Notes: generated by a model not told the origin, from the letters alone. Numbered from the stretch's first letter, positions 7,801 through 16,881 are shown. The stretch: 45,374 nucleotides of DNA from Bacteroidales bacterium (GCA_017524185.1 JAFWUG010000097.1:1-45374); one strand, 5' to 3'. Made by a program: numbers and translations.

Positions 7801-8512
7801 AGCGTTGGTGCGCAGTCAGCGCGAAAGCGCGTGGCGCGAGATGGCGCGTCAGGTTGCCCACGAAGTGAAAAATCCGCTAACTCCCATAAAACTTAGCCTA
7901 CAGCATCTCATACGCGCCAAAAAGGCGGGCATGGAGGGCTGGGATGGCCTATTTGACCGTTTTGCGCGTTCGCTTGAGGAGCAGATTGACGCGCTTTCAC
8001 GTATTGCCTCAGAGTTTTCGGCCATAGCCAAGTTGCCTTCGGCTCAGGCTGAACCCATTGATTTGCGTGGTGTGCTGGCCGATGTGCTTAACATGTTTGT
8101 GGGTTATGCCGATAGTAAGATAAACATAACGTTTAACGATGCTATAGCGCACGAAACCGAAACCATTGTTGTGGCCAATCGCGATCAGCTGATGCGTGTT
8201 TTTAATAATCTGATAATAAATGCAATACAAGCAATTGGGATGGAGCGTGAGGGTATGGTGGAGGTGCGCCTGGCTGCTGGTGCCGATGGTTTTATGCGTG
8301 TGGAGGTGAGCGATAGTGGTTGCGGAATAGCTTCAGATGTGTTGCCCAAGCTGTTTGTTCCCAATTTTACGACTAAGACTGGCGGTACGGGGCTTGGCTT
8401 GGCTATTTCTAAGGCCATTGTGGAAACTTGCAGCGGACAGATTGGGGTGGAAAGTCAGCAGGGACAGGGTGCCACGTTTTGGGTGGAATTGCCCTATGCG
8501 AGCGTTGAATAA
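4793..8512 (+). CDS. Large polytopic NtrY-like sensor histidine kinase
   Basis: 1239 residues from ATG 4793, which overlaps the rlmH stop. A first membrane segment (about 26-43) and an extracytoplasmic region to about 225 precede roughly eight further membrane segments (230-480). A second extracytoplasmic domain (about 485-735), two more membrane segments, a further sensor domain and a last membrane segment lead to HAMP (ITRPLALIRNRM), HisKA with phospho-acceptor His1023 (MARQVAHEVKNPLTPIKLS, the NtrY-type H box), the N box (RVFNNLIINAIQAIG) and G boxes DSGCGIA and GGTGLGLAISKA. All kinase motifs are intact. The signal sensed is unknown and no response regulator is adjacent. Confidence 0.9.
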   Translation: MSERPNTEANALSASVGSLLSTKQRVVVVLVLMLLAVGLALGVSGRLNWREPTPQVAKLEERIARRVTDNWKQINELGILLADRSLQDMYDEAFAFYQNKLQPKEVELLVFRNDTLVFWSSDIDMLPEKTDGQVRLRRVSGCRYLVQQRTLEAGLCCVLLSRFYMDYPYQNRLLHNGFCSDFDCMEGYTPSRSQSYGAVQVRVDGVEPFYMIPTDIARLGISQFKPWAQWIAVLLLCCAVLVWLGAPFFRRHPALRMFLMMLWLVGIRAFTLRDGFADVRSSLLFSPELFASSALNSSLGDFLINAVVFFALISMLYVFALTHAGNWRISGNRAMAALFALPVWAVFGLADFNFTELVLNSTLPLELQHIFSLNVYTLVAYLAMVCWFSSALLLLSAWLGMFGRKLGIRTAVLVMLLSLLVYSVLAVLSLVPMSLLGLAWTLFVAAIMLLRWYSPMAKRGWIVGLAAVVAVYSTLLVLRNSRQKDDEIGRMLAIGLSSERDPLAELLLGQIAPRLQADTLVAEYLGNIEQRSAELYTYLRREYFRDYLNRYDMRATVCLPDVVMWLDNATQPEECSTYYGGIIERYGTPLSNSGFHFLNLKNGAINYMGQLRFALADAPRLLFVELESRPNWEQLGYPELLVEGKPPQRKLYGHSYAKYHGGRLISQGGDFDYPLELDALNLSADYTAVTEFGGYVHTTYSDTPGSLILVSRKRDGLLNITAAAIYSWVFYLLALYVLLRIARWSVSRGRPAPSFKSRIKWAMGLIIVLSMLLVAGGTLLYSVRNFEHRTQRNLSEKLMSITLELYRDLPMLHDIEINREALQERLIGLSNIFYTDINIYDTTGLIAVTSRPDMFERGLMGRRMDYRAWSEVHWGACAKFVGHEAIGDAQFLSAYVPIVSAGGEIVAYLNLPYFTKSGDLSNELYSIVVAILNVYTLMLLLSVLVGIVISEQITRPLALIRNRMRQVSISGQNLPIEYDGSDEVGQLVSEYNRMLKELEVSAQALVRSQRESAWREMARQVAHEVKNPLTPIKLSLQHLIRAKKAGMEGWDGLFDRFARSLEEQIDALSRIASEFSAIAKLPSAQAEPIDLRGVLADVLNMFVGYADSKINITFNDAIAHETETIVVANRDQLMRVFNNLIINAIQAIGMEREGMVEVRLAAGADGFMRVEVSDSGCGIASDVLPKLFVPNFTTKTGGTGLGLAISKAIVETCSGQIGVESQQGQGATFWVELPYASVE

Positions 8513-8530
8513 CGTTTTGGGTGTAAATGT

Positions 8531-9262
8531 TTATATACCAGAAGAATAGGCCAATGATGCTATGCTGATGCGGATGTTTTGGCAGCTGTTGAGCAGGGTT
8601 TGGGCACATTGCTCGAGCGTGGCTCCGGTGGTGATCACATCGTCAACCAGCAGCACGTGCTGTCCGCGTAGTTTTTCGCCTTGTTGTATGGCGAAGGCGT
8701 TGGCCACGTTGAGCATACGTTCATCGCGGTTTTTGTGGGTTTGCGTTTGCGTGAATCGTTGTCGGATTAGTACGTTGGGCTCGATGTGCCATCCAGTGCG
8801 AAGCGCGATGCCCTCGGCAATGGCCTGCGATTGGTTGTAGCCGCGTATTTGCTGTTTTTTGGGATGTAGCGGTACGGGAACAATGGCCGAAATGTTGCTG
8901 TAGTCGGCAATCTGCGCCAGTTCGATGCCTAATTGTTGGCCCAGGTAAAGTCCAATATCACGTCGTCCAGCGTATTTTAGCAGGTGCAGCAGGTGCTGGT
9001 AGCGGCTTCCTTTGGCAAAGTGAAAGAGCGAGCAGGCCAGTTCTATGGGAATTCGTCCCCAAAATTGTCGGGCCACCATGTTGTCGGTGGTGAGCCAGGC
9101 ACGTGTGCGGGGCAGGTCGTAGAGGCAGCTGGAGCAAAGCACCTCTTCGCCTGGTACTAGCCCTTCGTGGCACACGGCGCAGGTGTTGGGGTAGATTAGT
9201 TGAGCTATTCCTCGGAATAGTTCGGCCAGCTGCGCTTTCCATGCCTTTAGGTCTATTTGCAT
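8531..9262 (-). CDS. comF: ComF family phosphoribosyltransferase-like protein
   Basis: 243 residues from ATG 9262 (MQIDLKAWKA). An in-frame ATG at 9283 would add 7 residues and overlap the upstream gene by 31 instead of 10 bp. The N-terminus carries the zinc-ribbon pattern NTCAVC-x11-LCSSCLYDLP. The C-terminus has the type I phosphoribosyltransferase PRPP loop LLVDDVITTGAT, and between them PVPLHPKKQQIRGYNQSQ is diagnostic of ComF. ComF proteins are needed for DNA uptake in naturally competent bacteria; in others the role is unclear. It overlaps the preceding gene and is the last of a three-gene minus-strand unit. Confidence 0.93.
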   Translation of the reverse strand: MQIDLKAWKAQLAELFRGIAQLIYPNTCAVCHEGLVPGEEVLCSSCLYDLPRTRAWLTTDNMVARQFWGRIPIELACSLFHFAKGSRYQHLLHLLKYAGRRDIGLYLGQQLGIELAQIADYSNISAIVPVPLHPKKQQIRGYNQSQAIAEGIALRTGWHIEPNVLIRQRFTQTQTHKNRDERMLNVANAFAIQQGEKLRGQHVLLVDDVITTGATLEQCAQTLLNSCQNIRISIASLAYSSGI

Positions 9263-11187
9263 GTTTCGGGCTTTAGGGAGCAAATTAGAGCCAATTGGTT
9301 CACCACGCGGTGCCGATAGTCCTGCACTTTTTTTATTAGCATCTGCATTTTGGTTAGGTTTAGTTCGGCGGTGTTTTGCTGAAGCAGTTGGTGCAGATTG
9401 CCCAGGTCGCGTTTGGTTTCGGCCAGTTTGTCGCGTAGGAATAGCTCCGATTGTTTGGTCGAATCGGCGGGAGATATTTGTTGCTCAATGGCTTGCGTTT
9501 GCTCCATGGCCATAAAAATCCATGGTTCAACGGCGCGGTGTAGGCTGTCGTAGCGGGTGTTGGCCAAGCGAAGTTGCTCGGCTTCGAGCTGCTGCCCAAA
9601 TTGGTTGATGGCGGCAATTGCGCGATCGCGGCACAGCTGGCACGATGTGTTTCCGATAAGCTGTAGCAGTTTGGCGGGAGCGTGTTGGTTGGCTGGTGTG
9701 GCTTCGGTGTTTGCTAACGTTTGCACTTGCGTGGCGTAGGCCGATTGGAATAGCGTTTCTTCGAGCCGTTGCAGCTGTGTGGTTATTAGCTGTCCCTCCA
9801 TTTCTTGGGCCATAAGTTCGCTTCTGAATGAACCCGAAAAACGTAGCGCAGTAATCTGATGTTCAAGTTGTTGAGGGTCTAGTTTGTTGCCCCGTTCGAT
9901 GTCTAATAGCGTGTGTACGAGTTCTTTGGTCGATTTTAGATTGTGGTCGTTGTCTAAATATAGCGAGGCAAATCCTGTAATTGATTCATATTCGGGTTCA
10001 AATATGTTGCTAAACGTGGCGTTGTTGCGGTATTTAAACCGCATTTCGTGCTGTGTTTTGAGTAGTTGCCTGTAGTATTGCATCACCCTGAAAAGGCTGC
10101 CCGATAGTGCGTCGGCGTTGCCCGTGCGGTAGTTCAGGTTATAAACATCCAGATGATTTTTGAGGTTGGCATATACGGTCAGAAAGCCAATAAAATCTTT
10201 CTCCTGACGGTAGGTTTCGGCGTTTATAAGGTTCTGGCGATAGCCGTTTTCGATGTCCAAACGGCGTTTTTCGATGTTGGCGAATGTAACTTCGTCGCCC
10301 GAAATAGGGTCGATGCGGTAGAGCGATTTGTAGTTCACTACGGCCACCACAGGGTATTGGGTTGAGCCAACTAGGCTGGCCAGGGTGGTGCGGCTGAGCG
10401 TGTGCCCCGCTGTGTCGAGGAATGAGCGCATGGGCGCTGCGTTGTAGTCGATGGGCATCGCCCCGTTGGGGCTAAGGGCGTATAGTTTGATGGAGTGGAT
10501 GCGGGTGCTAAAGTTTTTCTGCTCAAATAGCCTGATGGTGGAGCTAAAGCGGTATTCTTTTTTCTTTGTGTTTGACTCTATGAAACTACCAAATTCGCCT
10601 ATTATGCCAAGCACTGCGCTGCTCATTGTGGTTAGGTTCGACAGGTTTTTGAGCTGCGAGGCTACCATGCCCAGCAGCATGTCGCGGTCGTTGTTGGTGA
10701 TGGCTCGCACCTGTAGCTCGGCATCGATATGGTCGGAGGCGGTGTAGAGCGGCAGGTTGTCAATAATGCGGATGTGGTCGATGTTGTCGCTCACGTAGGT
10801 ATGGTATTTTTGGTCGGCATCGCGGTTCACCTGAAAGTTGTAGAGCGGATAGGTGATGCTGTTGTCGCCAAAAAACTTTACGTGCTTCAGATTGGCTGTA
10901 ATAAACAGATACTCAAGCCGTTCTTCGGCCAAACCCGATTTGCGCTTACGTTTCTTGCTTTGCTCCTGACGCGCAAAGTCTAACTCGTTGATTACGTTGT
11001 TGAAACGGTCGCCGTTTAGCAGGTAGATGTCGGTTGACAGATATTGCCATTCGCCTGTGAAGCAGAAGTTGGCCGTGTCGTTGAATATGAGTTGCGGTTC
11101 TATGTCGCGCTGCGCCTGGATGGAGTGGGGGAGTAGCAGCGTGGCCGTTAAGCAGAGCAGTGATGCTATGTGGGTTTTGGTTTTCAT
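9253..11187 (-). CDS. Exported protein of unknown function (644 aa)
   Basis: I do not recognise this protein. It starts with a clear signal peptide (MKTKTHIASLLCLTATLLL, cleavage after SIQAQ near residue 26). The first 300 residues look like mixed alpha/beta with a basic patch (SKKRKRKSG) and strands around YRFSSTIRLFEQ; from about 300 the protein becomes strongly helical and Gln/Leu-rich, with coiled-coil-like stretches (LAETKRDLGNLHQLLQQN). Four cysteines near the C-terminus are arranged as C516-x2-C519 and C636-x6-C643, possibly disulfides or a metal site. No T9SS sorting domain is present. It lies 26 bp after the C25 protease and overlaps comF. Confidence 0.8.
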   Translation of the reverse strand: MKTKTHIASLLCLTATLLLPHSIQAQRDIEPQLIFNDTANFCFTGEWQYLSTDIYLLNGDRFNNVINELDFARQEQSKKRKRKSGLAEERLEYLFITANLKHVKFFGDNSITYPLYNFQVNRDADQKYHTYVSDNIDHIRIIDNLPLYTASDHIDAELQVRAITNNDRDMLLGMVASQLKNLSNLTTMSSAVLGIIGEFGSFIESNTKKKEYRFSSTIRLFEQKNFSTRIHSIKLYALSPNGAMPIDYNAAPMRSFLDTAGHTLSRTTLASLVGSTQYPVVAVVNYKSLYRIDPISGDEVTFANIEKRRLDIENGYRQNLINAETYRQEKDFIGFLTVYANLKNHLDVYNLNYRTGNADALSGSLFRVMQYYRQLLKTQHEMRFKYRNNATFSNIFEPEYESITGFASLYLDNDHNLKSTKELVHTLLDIERGNKLDPQQLEHQITALRFSGSFRSELMAQEMEGQLITTQLQRLEETLFQSAYATQVQTLANTEATPANQHAPAKLLQLIGNTSCQLCRDRAIAAINQFGQQLEAEQLRLANTRYDSLHRAVEPWIFMAMEQTQAIEQQISPADSTKQSELFLRDKLAETKRDLGNLHQLLQQNTAELNLTKMQMLIKKVQDYRHRVVNQLALICSLKPETCK

Positions 11188-11213
11188 GTTTAGCCTTGAC
11201 GTTTTGTTGGTTG

Positions 11214-14200
11214 CTATTCAACGGCCACCCTGACGCTGTGGATGTTGCCGTTGGCCGATTGCACCCGCAACAGGTAGATGCCCTGCGGTAGTCCGCTTAA
11301 ATCGATGGAATGTTTATGTGTTGGGGTTATGTGTTGGCTGTGCAGCAGTTCGCCCAGCGTGTTGTGCAAGGTAAGGTGTACGAGTGAGGTTTCGTCCTCA
11401 ATCCATAGCGTGCTGCGGGTTGGGTTGGGATAAACTTTCAGGTGTTGTGTTGTATTGTGTTGTACACCAGATATTTGCTGATTGGCCGTTTGTTGCTCAA
11501 CGGTGATGGTGTAGGTTTCCGACGATAGGCTGGTGGATTGATATTGCGCCATGTCGACCTCCATTGCGCCGCATTGGGCTTGCACCTTATATTTGTAGGT
11601 TTCGCCTACAATGGCTGTGGTGTCGATGAATGTTGTTTCTGATAGGTGTTGGGCTATAATCACCTGATTGCGTAGCACCCTAAATATTTGGTCCTGTTCG
11701 CCTTTCCAGTCGAGCTGCACCACCGTGCCGTTGTGCTTTGGGCTATATATGGCTTTGGCGGTGATTTGGGTTGGCCATGTGCATGGTCTGATGGTGAGTT
11801 CTATTATGTTGGAATCGGGGTTGGCAATGCCGTCGCAGATGGAGCGGATGGAGTAGAGCCAATGGCCTGCTTGCACTGTGTCGCGATATTCGTTGGTACT
11901 TATGTTGCGGGCTATTGGCTGGTTGTTGCGCGTTAGCGTGTAGCTTATGTTGTTGGCCGACGATTTGTTCCAGCGCAGGGTTAATAGGTGTATTTCGCTG
12001 GAATTTATGTATTTGTAGTTGTAGGTGATGTTTGATGGCGTGCGGCATTCCTTGGTCGAAACCAGCGTGGAGGTGGAGCGCGGGCTTTCGCCACGGCATG
12101 TGGTGGTGCTAATTGCGTAGGAGTATAGTTTCTCGGCGGCCATATTGCTGTGCGTGTAGGAGGTGTCGCTGGTGTATGGCATTAGCAGCATGTCGTTGCA
12201 GTAGATGTTGTATAATGTCGATGGGGCGGTTTTTTCCCAAACTATCTGAGCCGAGTAGAGGTCGGTGTCAAAATTGTGGGTGAGCTGCACTTTGGGGGCG
12301 TTAGGAGGTGTGGGCGGTTCGGCATTGCACGAGCATAGGCATACGAAACTGAATTGGCTATTTTGGGCCTTACCCGCATCGAAGTGGGCAATCTGTACAC
12401 CGTCCTTGTACGACACGGTGTAGGCGTGTTCGCTGGCGTATTTGCCTGAGTTTATGTACGATACCGATGCTGGCATTCCCATGGGGAGCGGTAGTTCTAC
12501 GCTACGGGTGTAGCCCTCGTCTAAGGTTATTAGGGTGTCGATTATGTTGGCAATGTGTATGCGTAGGTGGTTGTTGTGCCAGCCATCGTTGTATTCCTTA
12601 TTGCCAAATAGGTCGAATTTTACAATGCATGTGTTCGACAGTACGAAACTGCCGCTGCCGCCGAACATGCCGCTTGTTAGATGCACATCGAACGGAATAG
12701 CATTGTCGGTGCTTACCCAATCGGCCAAATGCACCGTGAAGTTCACCACGCAATGCTCTTGCGGTGCTAGCGTTGCAATTGGAGCCGGCGCAACGATGCC
12801 CGTAACCAATTCGCTGGTCGAACTGAGCAGCACCTCCACATTTTCGGCCTTGTAGCTACCGGTGTTGGCCACTTCTATTTGCACCTGCATGGTATTGCTT
12901 TCGCCCAGTCGCTCGCTCCAGATAGCTTTGACGTATTGTAGCATGGGTTTATGCGCCTCGATCATTAGCGAGCTGTTCCATTCCTCGCTGGCCGTGGTCG
13001 AAACGCGTAGGGGCAGGTATTGCCCGTCGGCTATCGATATGTCGGGTAGCAGTTCAAACCCATCGGCTTCGGTTGTTTGGCCAGCAGTAATTGCTCCAAT
13101 GCTGGCCGAGCCGCGCACCTCAAGCAGACCAGAAAGGCTTGTAATGCTTACATTTGCTGGTTCCGATGTGCTTTGGCCTATATTTTTTAGCATGATTTTG
13201 GCTTGGGCATTGCGGCCTGGCACCAGTTTCCCGTCGTTGTTTAGGCTGATGCCTATGGCGCGTATGAATGCGCCTTCTATTGGGCGCACTTCTACCTCTT
13301 GGTATATGGTGGTGGTGTTGAATGCTGTGGCCACTAGCAGGGCTTTGCCCGACACAAACTCCGTTGTGTTGAGTTCCACCTCGCCGTTAGCGTTGGTGAA
13401 GCCCGAAATGTAGCGCCCATTCTGCGATGCGCACACCTGCGCGTTGGCCACGGGCTGGCCGTTGGCAGTTAGGGTTGTGCGGAACGGAAGTCCAACCCAA
13501 ATCATTTGCTCACTGCTTATTAGCATTGATGGTTGGGCGGTGCGCACTTGCAGCGATGCGTCGCCAAACAGGTTCCATGTTTTGGATGTGGCTGTGGCAC
13601 TGCTACCGTAGTCGTTGAGCATCAGCGCAATACCGTTTATGTGGATATTGCCTAATAGCGTACGTCGCTCGTCGGTGCTGATGCCTTCGCCCGGATTGGT
13701 GGTGTAGTCGTAGCCGCCCGTTAGTAGGTCGTTGAAGTAGTCCTGACCGCGCATTGGCGGAGCCCAGGGCTGCTCAATCGACGACATGAATGCGCCCACT
13801 GCGCCGCCGTTTGCGTTGCGCAGCCATCCTTCGGCAAAGCATTTGGGATCCGAGAAACGTCCCACCAGGCAGGCCGTGGCGAATATGATGGGTAGTTTTG
13901 AGCCGTTTTTTAGGTTGCTGGCGTTTGATGTCGAAAATCCGCTTGTTATGAATCTGTTGCTCGCTCCGTGTCCGGTATAGTTTATTATGCTTGCGCCCGT
14001 TTCGATGGCCGTTGTGAGTGTGGCTATGCTTGTGCTTGTTTGACCCTGATAGAGTTTATGATAGGTGGTGTAGCCATCGGGTTGCAGTTTGTATTGCCAA
14101 ATCCTATCAATGTGGGTTATGTCGCTTTCGCCGTTGTCGCCGTTGTTTGTGCCGCCCTCGTCTGAAGCAATGCCTATGGCAGTGTTGTACCAATTGCTGT

Positions 14201-15269
14201 TGTCGGGGGTGCGCTCGTAGTTTATGGTTTTGTCCACCTGGGCGGTGAGTTCTTCGGGCGTGCTGCACGAGAATCGGCCTATGGCTATATCGGGGTAGTT
14301 GTCGTTGCCTTCAACGCAGCCGTTCGAGGGGTCGGCAGGAACCGAGGCATACGTGTTGCCGTTTAGGTCGCCCCAGTCGCCCACCAGTTGTACGAACATC
14401 AGGTTGCGGTTGTATTTATATGTGTTTCTGATGGTTTCTGATACGTTGCTGCCTTTAGGCAAAATGGAAAGCGTAACGCTAAAGCCTTTTTCGCGCTTCC
14501 ATTGCACGTAGGGCATAATGGCTGCGCTGTCGCGTGATGTGGCTATCACCAGAATGTCGCCATATTCCCTATTCACGGGTAGTGCACGGCTTTTGGTGGC
14601 ATTGGTGTAGTTCAAAAACATGCTTTTGTACATGCCGATGTTCTGCGCAGTGGCTGTGCTGGTGGTTTTGAGCGGATTTATGGCTGCAGCGCTTGGCCGT
14701 TGCGCTATCTCCACCACAATGCGGCGGTATATGCGTAGTTTTTGCTCTTTGGCGTTGTAGCAAAAGGGGTAGATGCGTAGATTTATGCCCCGTTCGGTGC
14801 GGAATGTGAATGGTTCGCCCAGTTCGTAGGCCGTTTCGGGGTATTGGCTGCTGAGCATCGATTCGGGGGCGATGCGGTAGGGGATGCTGTCGGGATTATC
14901 ACGACGGTATATTACGCCCCGCGATGGCAGTAGTGGGTGTTGGAGTTCAATTTCGTCGTAGTCGCATTTCACAATGCGGGCGGTGGCCTGCGTTTGCGCA
15001 TCCAATTGCAGGCAAGCGTTCATGTAGGGCAGTTCGGCCCAACCCTTGCGCTCGGTTAGCCCGGTTGCGCTCATGTCGATGGTTTGGTAGGTTTGGCCAT
15101 TGGCCGCTATGTTGCGTAGCCGCCATGCGCCTAACTCAAAGTACACTTGTCCCGTGCTGGCTGTGCGTTGCTCGTAGCGCAGCATGTTGCGGGGCTGCGC
15201 CATTGCACAGGTTGTTAATAAATAAGCAATTGTGAGCGTTATAGTGTAGGCTATGCGTTTTGCGAACAT
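11214..15269 (-). CDS. Gingipain-like C25 cysteine protease with T9SS sorting domain
   Basis: 1351 residues. A signal peptide (about 1-24, ending CAMA-Q) is followed by a propeptide-like beta region (to about 230) and a C25 peptidase domain (about 235-560) beginning YGDILVIATSRDSA. The catalytic pair is visible: His434 in NYTGHGASN and Cys467 in FATACLVG, with the family's downstream KCFAEGWL. Ig-like and fibronectin-III-like modules follow (about 575-1260). The last 75 residues form a type A T9SS sorting domain (KVYPNPTRSTLWIE to GLPQGIYLLRVQ), so the protein should cross the outer membrane by T9SS and be surface attached. Cleavage specificity cannot be read from sequence. Confidence 0.93.
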   Translation of the reverse strand: MFAKRIAYTITLTIAYLLTTCAMAQPRNMLRYEQRTASTGQVYFELGAWRLRNIAANGQTYQTIDMSATGLTERKGWAELPYMNACLQLDAQTQATARIVKCDYDEIELQHPLLPSRGVIYRRDNPDSIPYRIAPESMLSSQYPETAYELGEPFTFRTERGINLRIYPFCYNAKEQKLRIYRRIVVEIAQRPSAAAINPLKTTSTATAQNIGMYKSMFLNYTNATKSRALPVNREYGDILVIATSRDSAAIMPYVQWKREKGFSVTLSILPKGSNVSETIRNTYKYNRNLMFVQLVGDWGDLNGNTYASVPADPSNGCVEGNDNYPDIAIGRFSCSTPEELTAQVDKTINYERTPDNSNWYNTAIGIASDEGGTNNGDNGESDITHIDRIWQYKLQPDGYTTYHKLYQGQTSTSIATLTTAIETGASIINYTGHGASNRFITSGFSTSNASNLKNGSKLPIIFATACLVGRFSDPKCFAEGWLRNANGGAVGAFMSSIEQPWAPPMRGQDYFNDLLTGGYDYTTNPGEGISTDERRTLLGNIHINGIALMLNDYGSSATATSKTWNLFGDASLQVRTAQPSMLISSEQMIWVGLPFRTTLTANGQPVANAQVCASQNGRYISGFTNANGEVELNTTEFVSGKALLVATAFNTTTIYQEVEVRPIEGAFIRAIGISLNNDGKLVPGRNAQAKIMLKNIGQSTSEPANVSITSLSGLLEVRGSASIGAITAGQTTEADGFELLPDISIADGQYLPLRVSTTASEEWNSSLMIEAHKPMLQYVKAIWSERLGESNTMQVQIEVANTGSYKAENVEVLLSSTSELVTGIVAPAPIATLAPQEHCVVNFTVHLADWVSTDNAIPFDVHLTSGMFGGSGSFVLSNTCIVKFDLFGNKEYNDGWHNNHLRIHIANIIDTLITLDEGYTRSVELPLPMGMPASVSYINSGKYASEHAYTVSYKDGVQIAHFDAGKAQNSQFSFVCLCSCNAEPPTPPNAPKVQLTHNFDTDLYSAQIVWEKTAPSTLYNIYCNDMLLMPYTSDTSYTHSNMAAEKLYSYAISTTTCRGESPRSTSTLVSTKECRTPSNITYNYKYINSSEIHLLTLRWNKSSANNISYTLTRNNQPIARNISTNEYRDTVQAGHWLYSIRSICDGIANPDSNIIELTIRPCTWPTQITAKAIYSPKHNGTVVQLDWKGEQDQIFRVLRNQVIIAQHLSETTFIDTTAIVGETYKYKVQAQCGAMEVDMAQYQSTSLSSETYTITVEQQTANQQISGVQHNTTQHLKVYPNPTRSTLWIEDETSLVHLTLHNTLGELLHSQHITPTHKHSIDLSGLPQGIYLLRVQSANGNIHSVRVAVE

Positions 15270-15288
15270 GTTTCGTTTGTGGTGGGTG

Positions 15289-15296
15289 TAAAATTA
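15289..15296 (-). promoter_or_regulatory. Possible -7 box of the C25 protease gene
   Basis: Minus-strand TAATTTTA lies about 20 bp before the ATG at 15269 and differs from the -7 consensus in the last base. No good -33 TTTG is seen. It lies between the pepD terminator and the protease, as expected for an independent transcription start. Confidence 0.35.
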
Positions 15297-15335
15297 TTTA
15301 TACGAAGCGGTGAGCCTTGGGTTGCGTGTTGGCTG

Positions 15336-15371
15336 TAAGAAAAAGGCCACCTCCAAGTGGAGATGGCCTTT
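15336..15371 (-). terminator. Intrinsic terminator downstream of pepD
   Basis: Minus-strand hairpin AAAGGCCATCTCCA / TGGAGGTGGCCTTT (14 bp including one U-G pair, 2-nt loop as drawn) followed by TTTTTCTT. On the plus strand the same position is a C-A mismatch, which supports minus-strand function, ending the pepD transcript 22 bp after its stop. Confidence 0.85.
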
Positions 15372-15392
15372 GCAACTGGCTTTTAGCGTTTG

Positions 15393-16850
15393 TTATTTTT
15401 GGGGAGTATTTTTCAGCACCTCAACCAGGAAGTCCCAGAATTTGCCCACGGTTTTGATGTTCACCTTCTCGTCGGGCGAGTGGGGCGAGCAGATTGTTGG
15501 GCCGAACGAAATCATGTCGAGGTTGGGGTAAACACCGCCAAGCAAACCGCACTCCAAACCTGCGTGAATGGCTTTGATTTCGGGCTTTTTGCCGTATTTG
15601 CGCTCATACACCTCTATCATGGTGTTGAGTATAGGCGATTGCATGTTGGGTTTCCAGCCCGGATAGCCGCCCTTGAAGGTGATTTGAGCCCCAGCCAGTT
15701 CGAAAATGCCAGCCATCTTGTTGGCCAAAGCGTCTTTCGATGAGTCCACCGAGCTGCGGAGCAGGCAGCTGGCCACCACTGTATCGCCCTCGGTGCGAAC
15801 CACGGCTAAGTTTGTCGATGTTTCAACCAGTCCGGGCATCGAGTCGCTCATGCGAACCACGCCGTTGGGGCAGCCAAATATGGCGCGTATGATGTTGCCC
15901 TGGCTGCGCTCGTCCATAACGAATTGCGGTGCTGCGCCCGATTCCAATGCCATGCGGAGCGTGGGCTCGGTGGCTGAGAACTCGGCTTTGTAGATGGCCT
16001 CGTGGTTGGCGGCCATGGCCTCCAGCTCTTTGGCTTTGTCGGCGGGTACTATCACCTCTATGAATGCTTCGCGGGGGATGGCGTTGCGTAGGCTGCCGCC
16101 ATCAATCTGACCGATGCGAATGCCCAATTTCTGAGCGCTGTACAAGAACCTGAAGGCCAGTTTGATAGAGTTGGCGCGGCCTAGTACTATATCCATGCCC
16201 GAGTGGCCGCCGCGCAGACCGGTAACGGCCAAACGGTAAGCCTTGGTGTTGGCTGGCACGCTCTCTTTCTTGATGTCGAATTTGATGTTAGCATCAAGGC
16301 CGCCGGCGCAGCCCACGTAGAGTTCGCCTTCGGTCTCCGAGTCTAGGTTCATCAGTATGTCGCCCTTGAGCAGTCCGGGTTTCAGACCAAAAGCACCCGT
16401 CATGCCTGTCTCCTCGTCGATGGTGAACAGTGCCTCTATGGGGCCGTGAACCAAATCGGTGGCCTCGAGCACAGCCATGGCGGCGGCGCAGCCTATGCCG
16501 TTGTCGGCTCCAAGCGTGGTGCCGTTGGCCGTAACCCACTCGCCATCAACGTAAGCCTCAATGGGGTCTTTCTCAAAGTCGTGCTTAACATCGCTGTTTT
16601 TCTGCGGCACCATGTCGAAGTGCCCCTGCAGAATGATGCCCTTGCAGTTCTCCATACCTGGAGTGGCGGGCTTACGGATAATCACATTGCCCACTTCGTC
16701 CACAACGGACTCTAGGCCTAGTTTTTTACCGAAGTTGAGGATAAAATCGCCCAGAGCTTTCTCTTTCTTCGAGGGGTGAGGTATCTGGGTGATGCTGTAG
16801 AAATGCTGCCATACCCGATCGGGGGCTAACTTAAAGATTTCCTTGTTCAT
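15393..16850 (-). CDS. pepD: Aminoacyl-histidine dipeptidase (M20 family, PepD)
   Basis: 485 residues, the same length as Escherichia coli PepD. Cytoplasmic M20 metallopeptidase that hydrolyses Xaa-His dipeptides such as carnosine. The metal-binding motifs are visible in order: GHFDMVPQ (His, Asp), the bridging Asp and its surroundings GADNGIGCAAAMA, the catalytic Glu pair in DEETGMTGA, and the C-terminal HAGLECG/SFGPTICSPHSPDE. The lid domain (RGGHSGMDI) sits between the halves. It is a single-gene unit: its own terminator lies downstream and the divergent DUF2520 operon upstream. Confidence 0.96.
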   Translation of the reverse strand: MNKEIFKLAPDRVWQHFYSITQIPHPSKKEKALGDFILNFGKKLGLESVVDEVGNVIIRKPATPGMENCKGIILQGHFDMVPQKNSDVKHDFEKDPIEAYVDGEWVTANGTTLGADNGIGCAAAMAVLEATDLVHGPIEALFTIDEETGMTGAFGLKPGLLKGDILMNLDSETEGELYVGCAGGLDANIKFDIKKESVPANTKAYRLAVTGLRGGHSGMDIVLGRANSIKLAFRFLYSAQKLGIRIGQIDGGSLRNAIPREAFIEVIVPADKAKELEAMAANHEAIYKAEFSATEPTLRMALESGAAPQFVMDERSQGNIIRAIFGCPNGVVRMSDSMPGLVETSTNLAVVRTEGDTVVASCLLRSSVDSSKDALANKMAGIFELAGAQITFKGGYPGWKPNMQSPILNTMIEVYERKYGKKPEIKAIHAGLECGLLGGVYPNLDMISFGPTICSPHSPDEKVNIKTVGKFWDFLVEVLKNTPQK

Positions 16851-16881
16851 GCTATTATTTTTATGTGGATTTAACGGGCGA

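Noticed and set aside
9253..11187. T9SS sorting domain on the 644-residue exported protein
   Set aside because: The C-terminus is helical and ends SLKPETCK, without the PNP motif or the beta-sandwich pattern.
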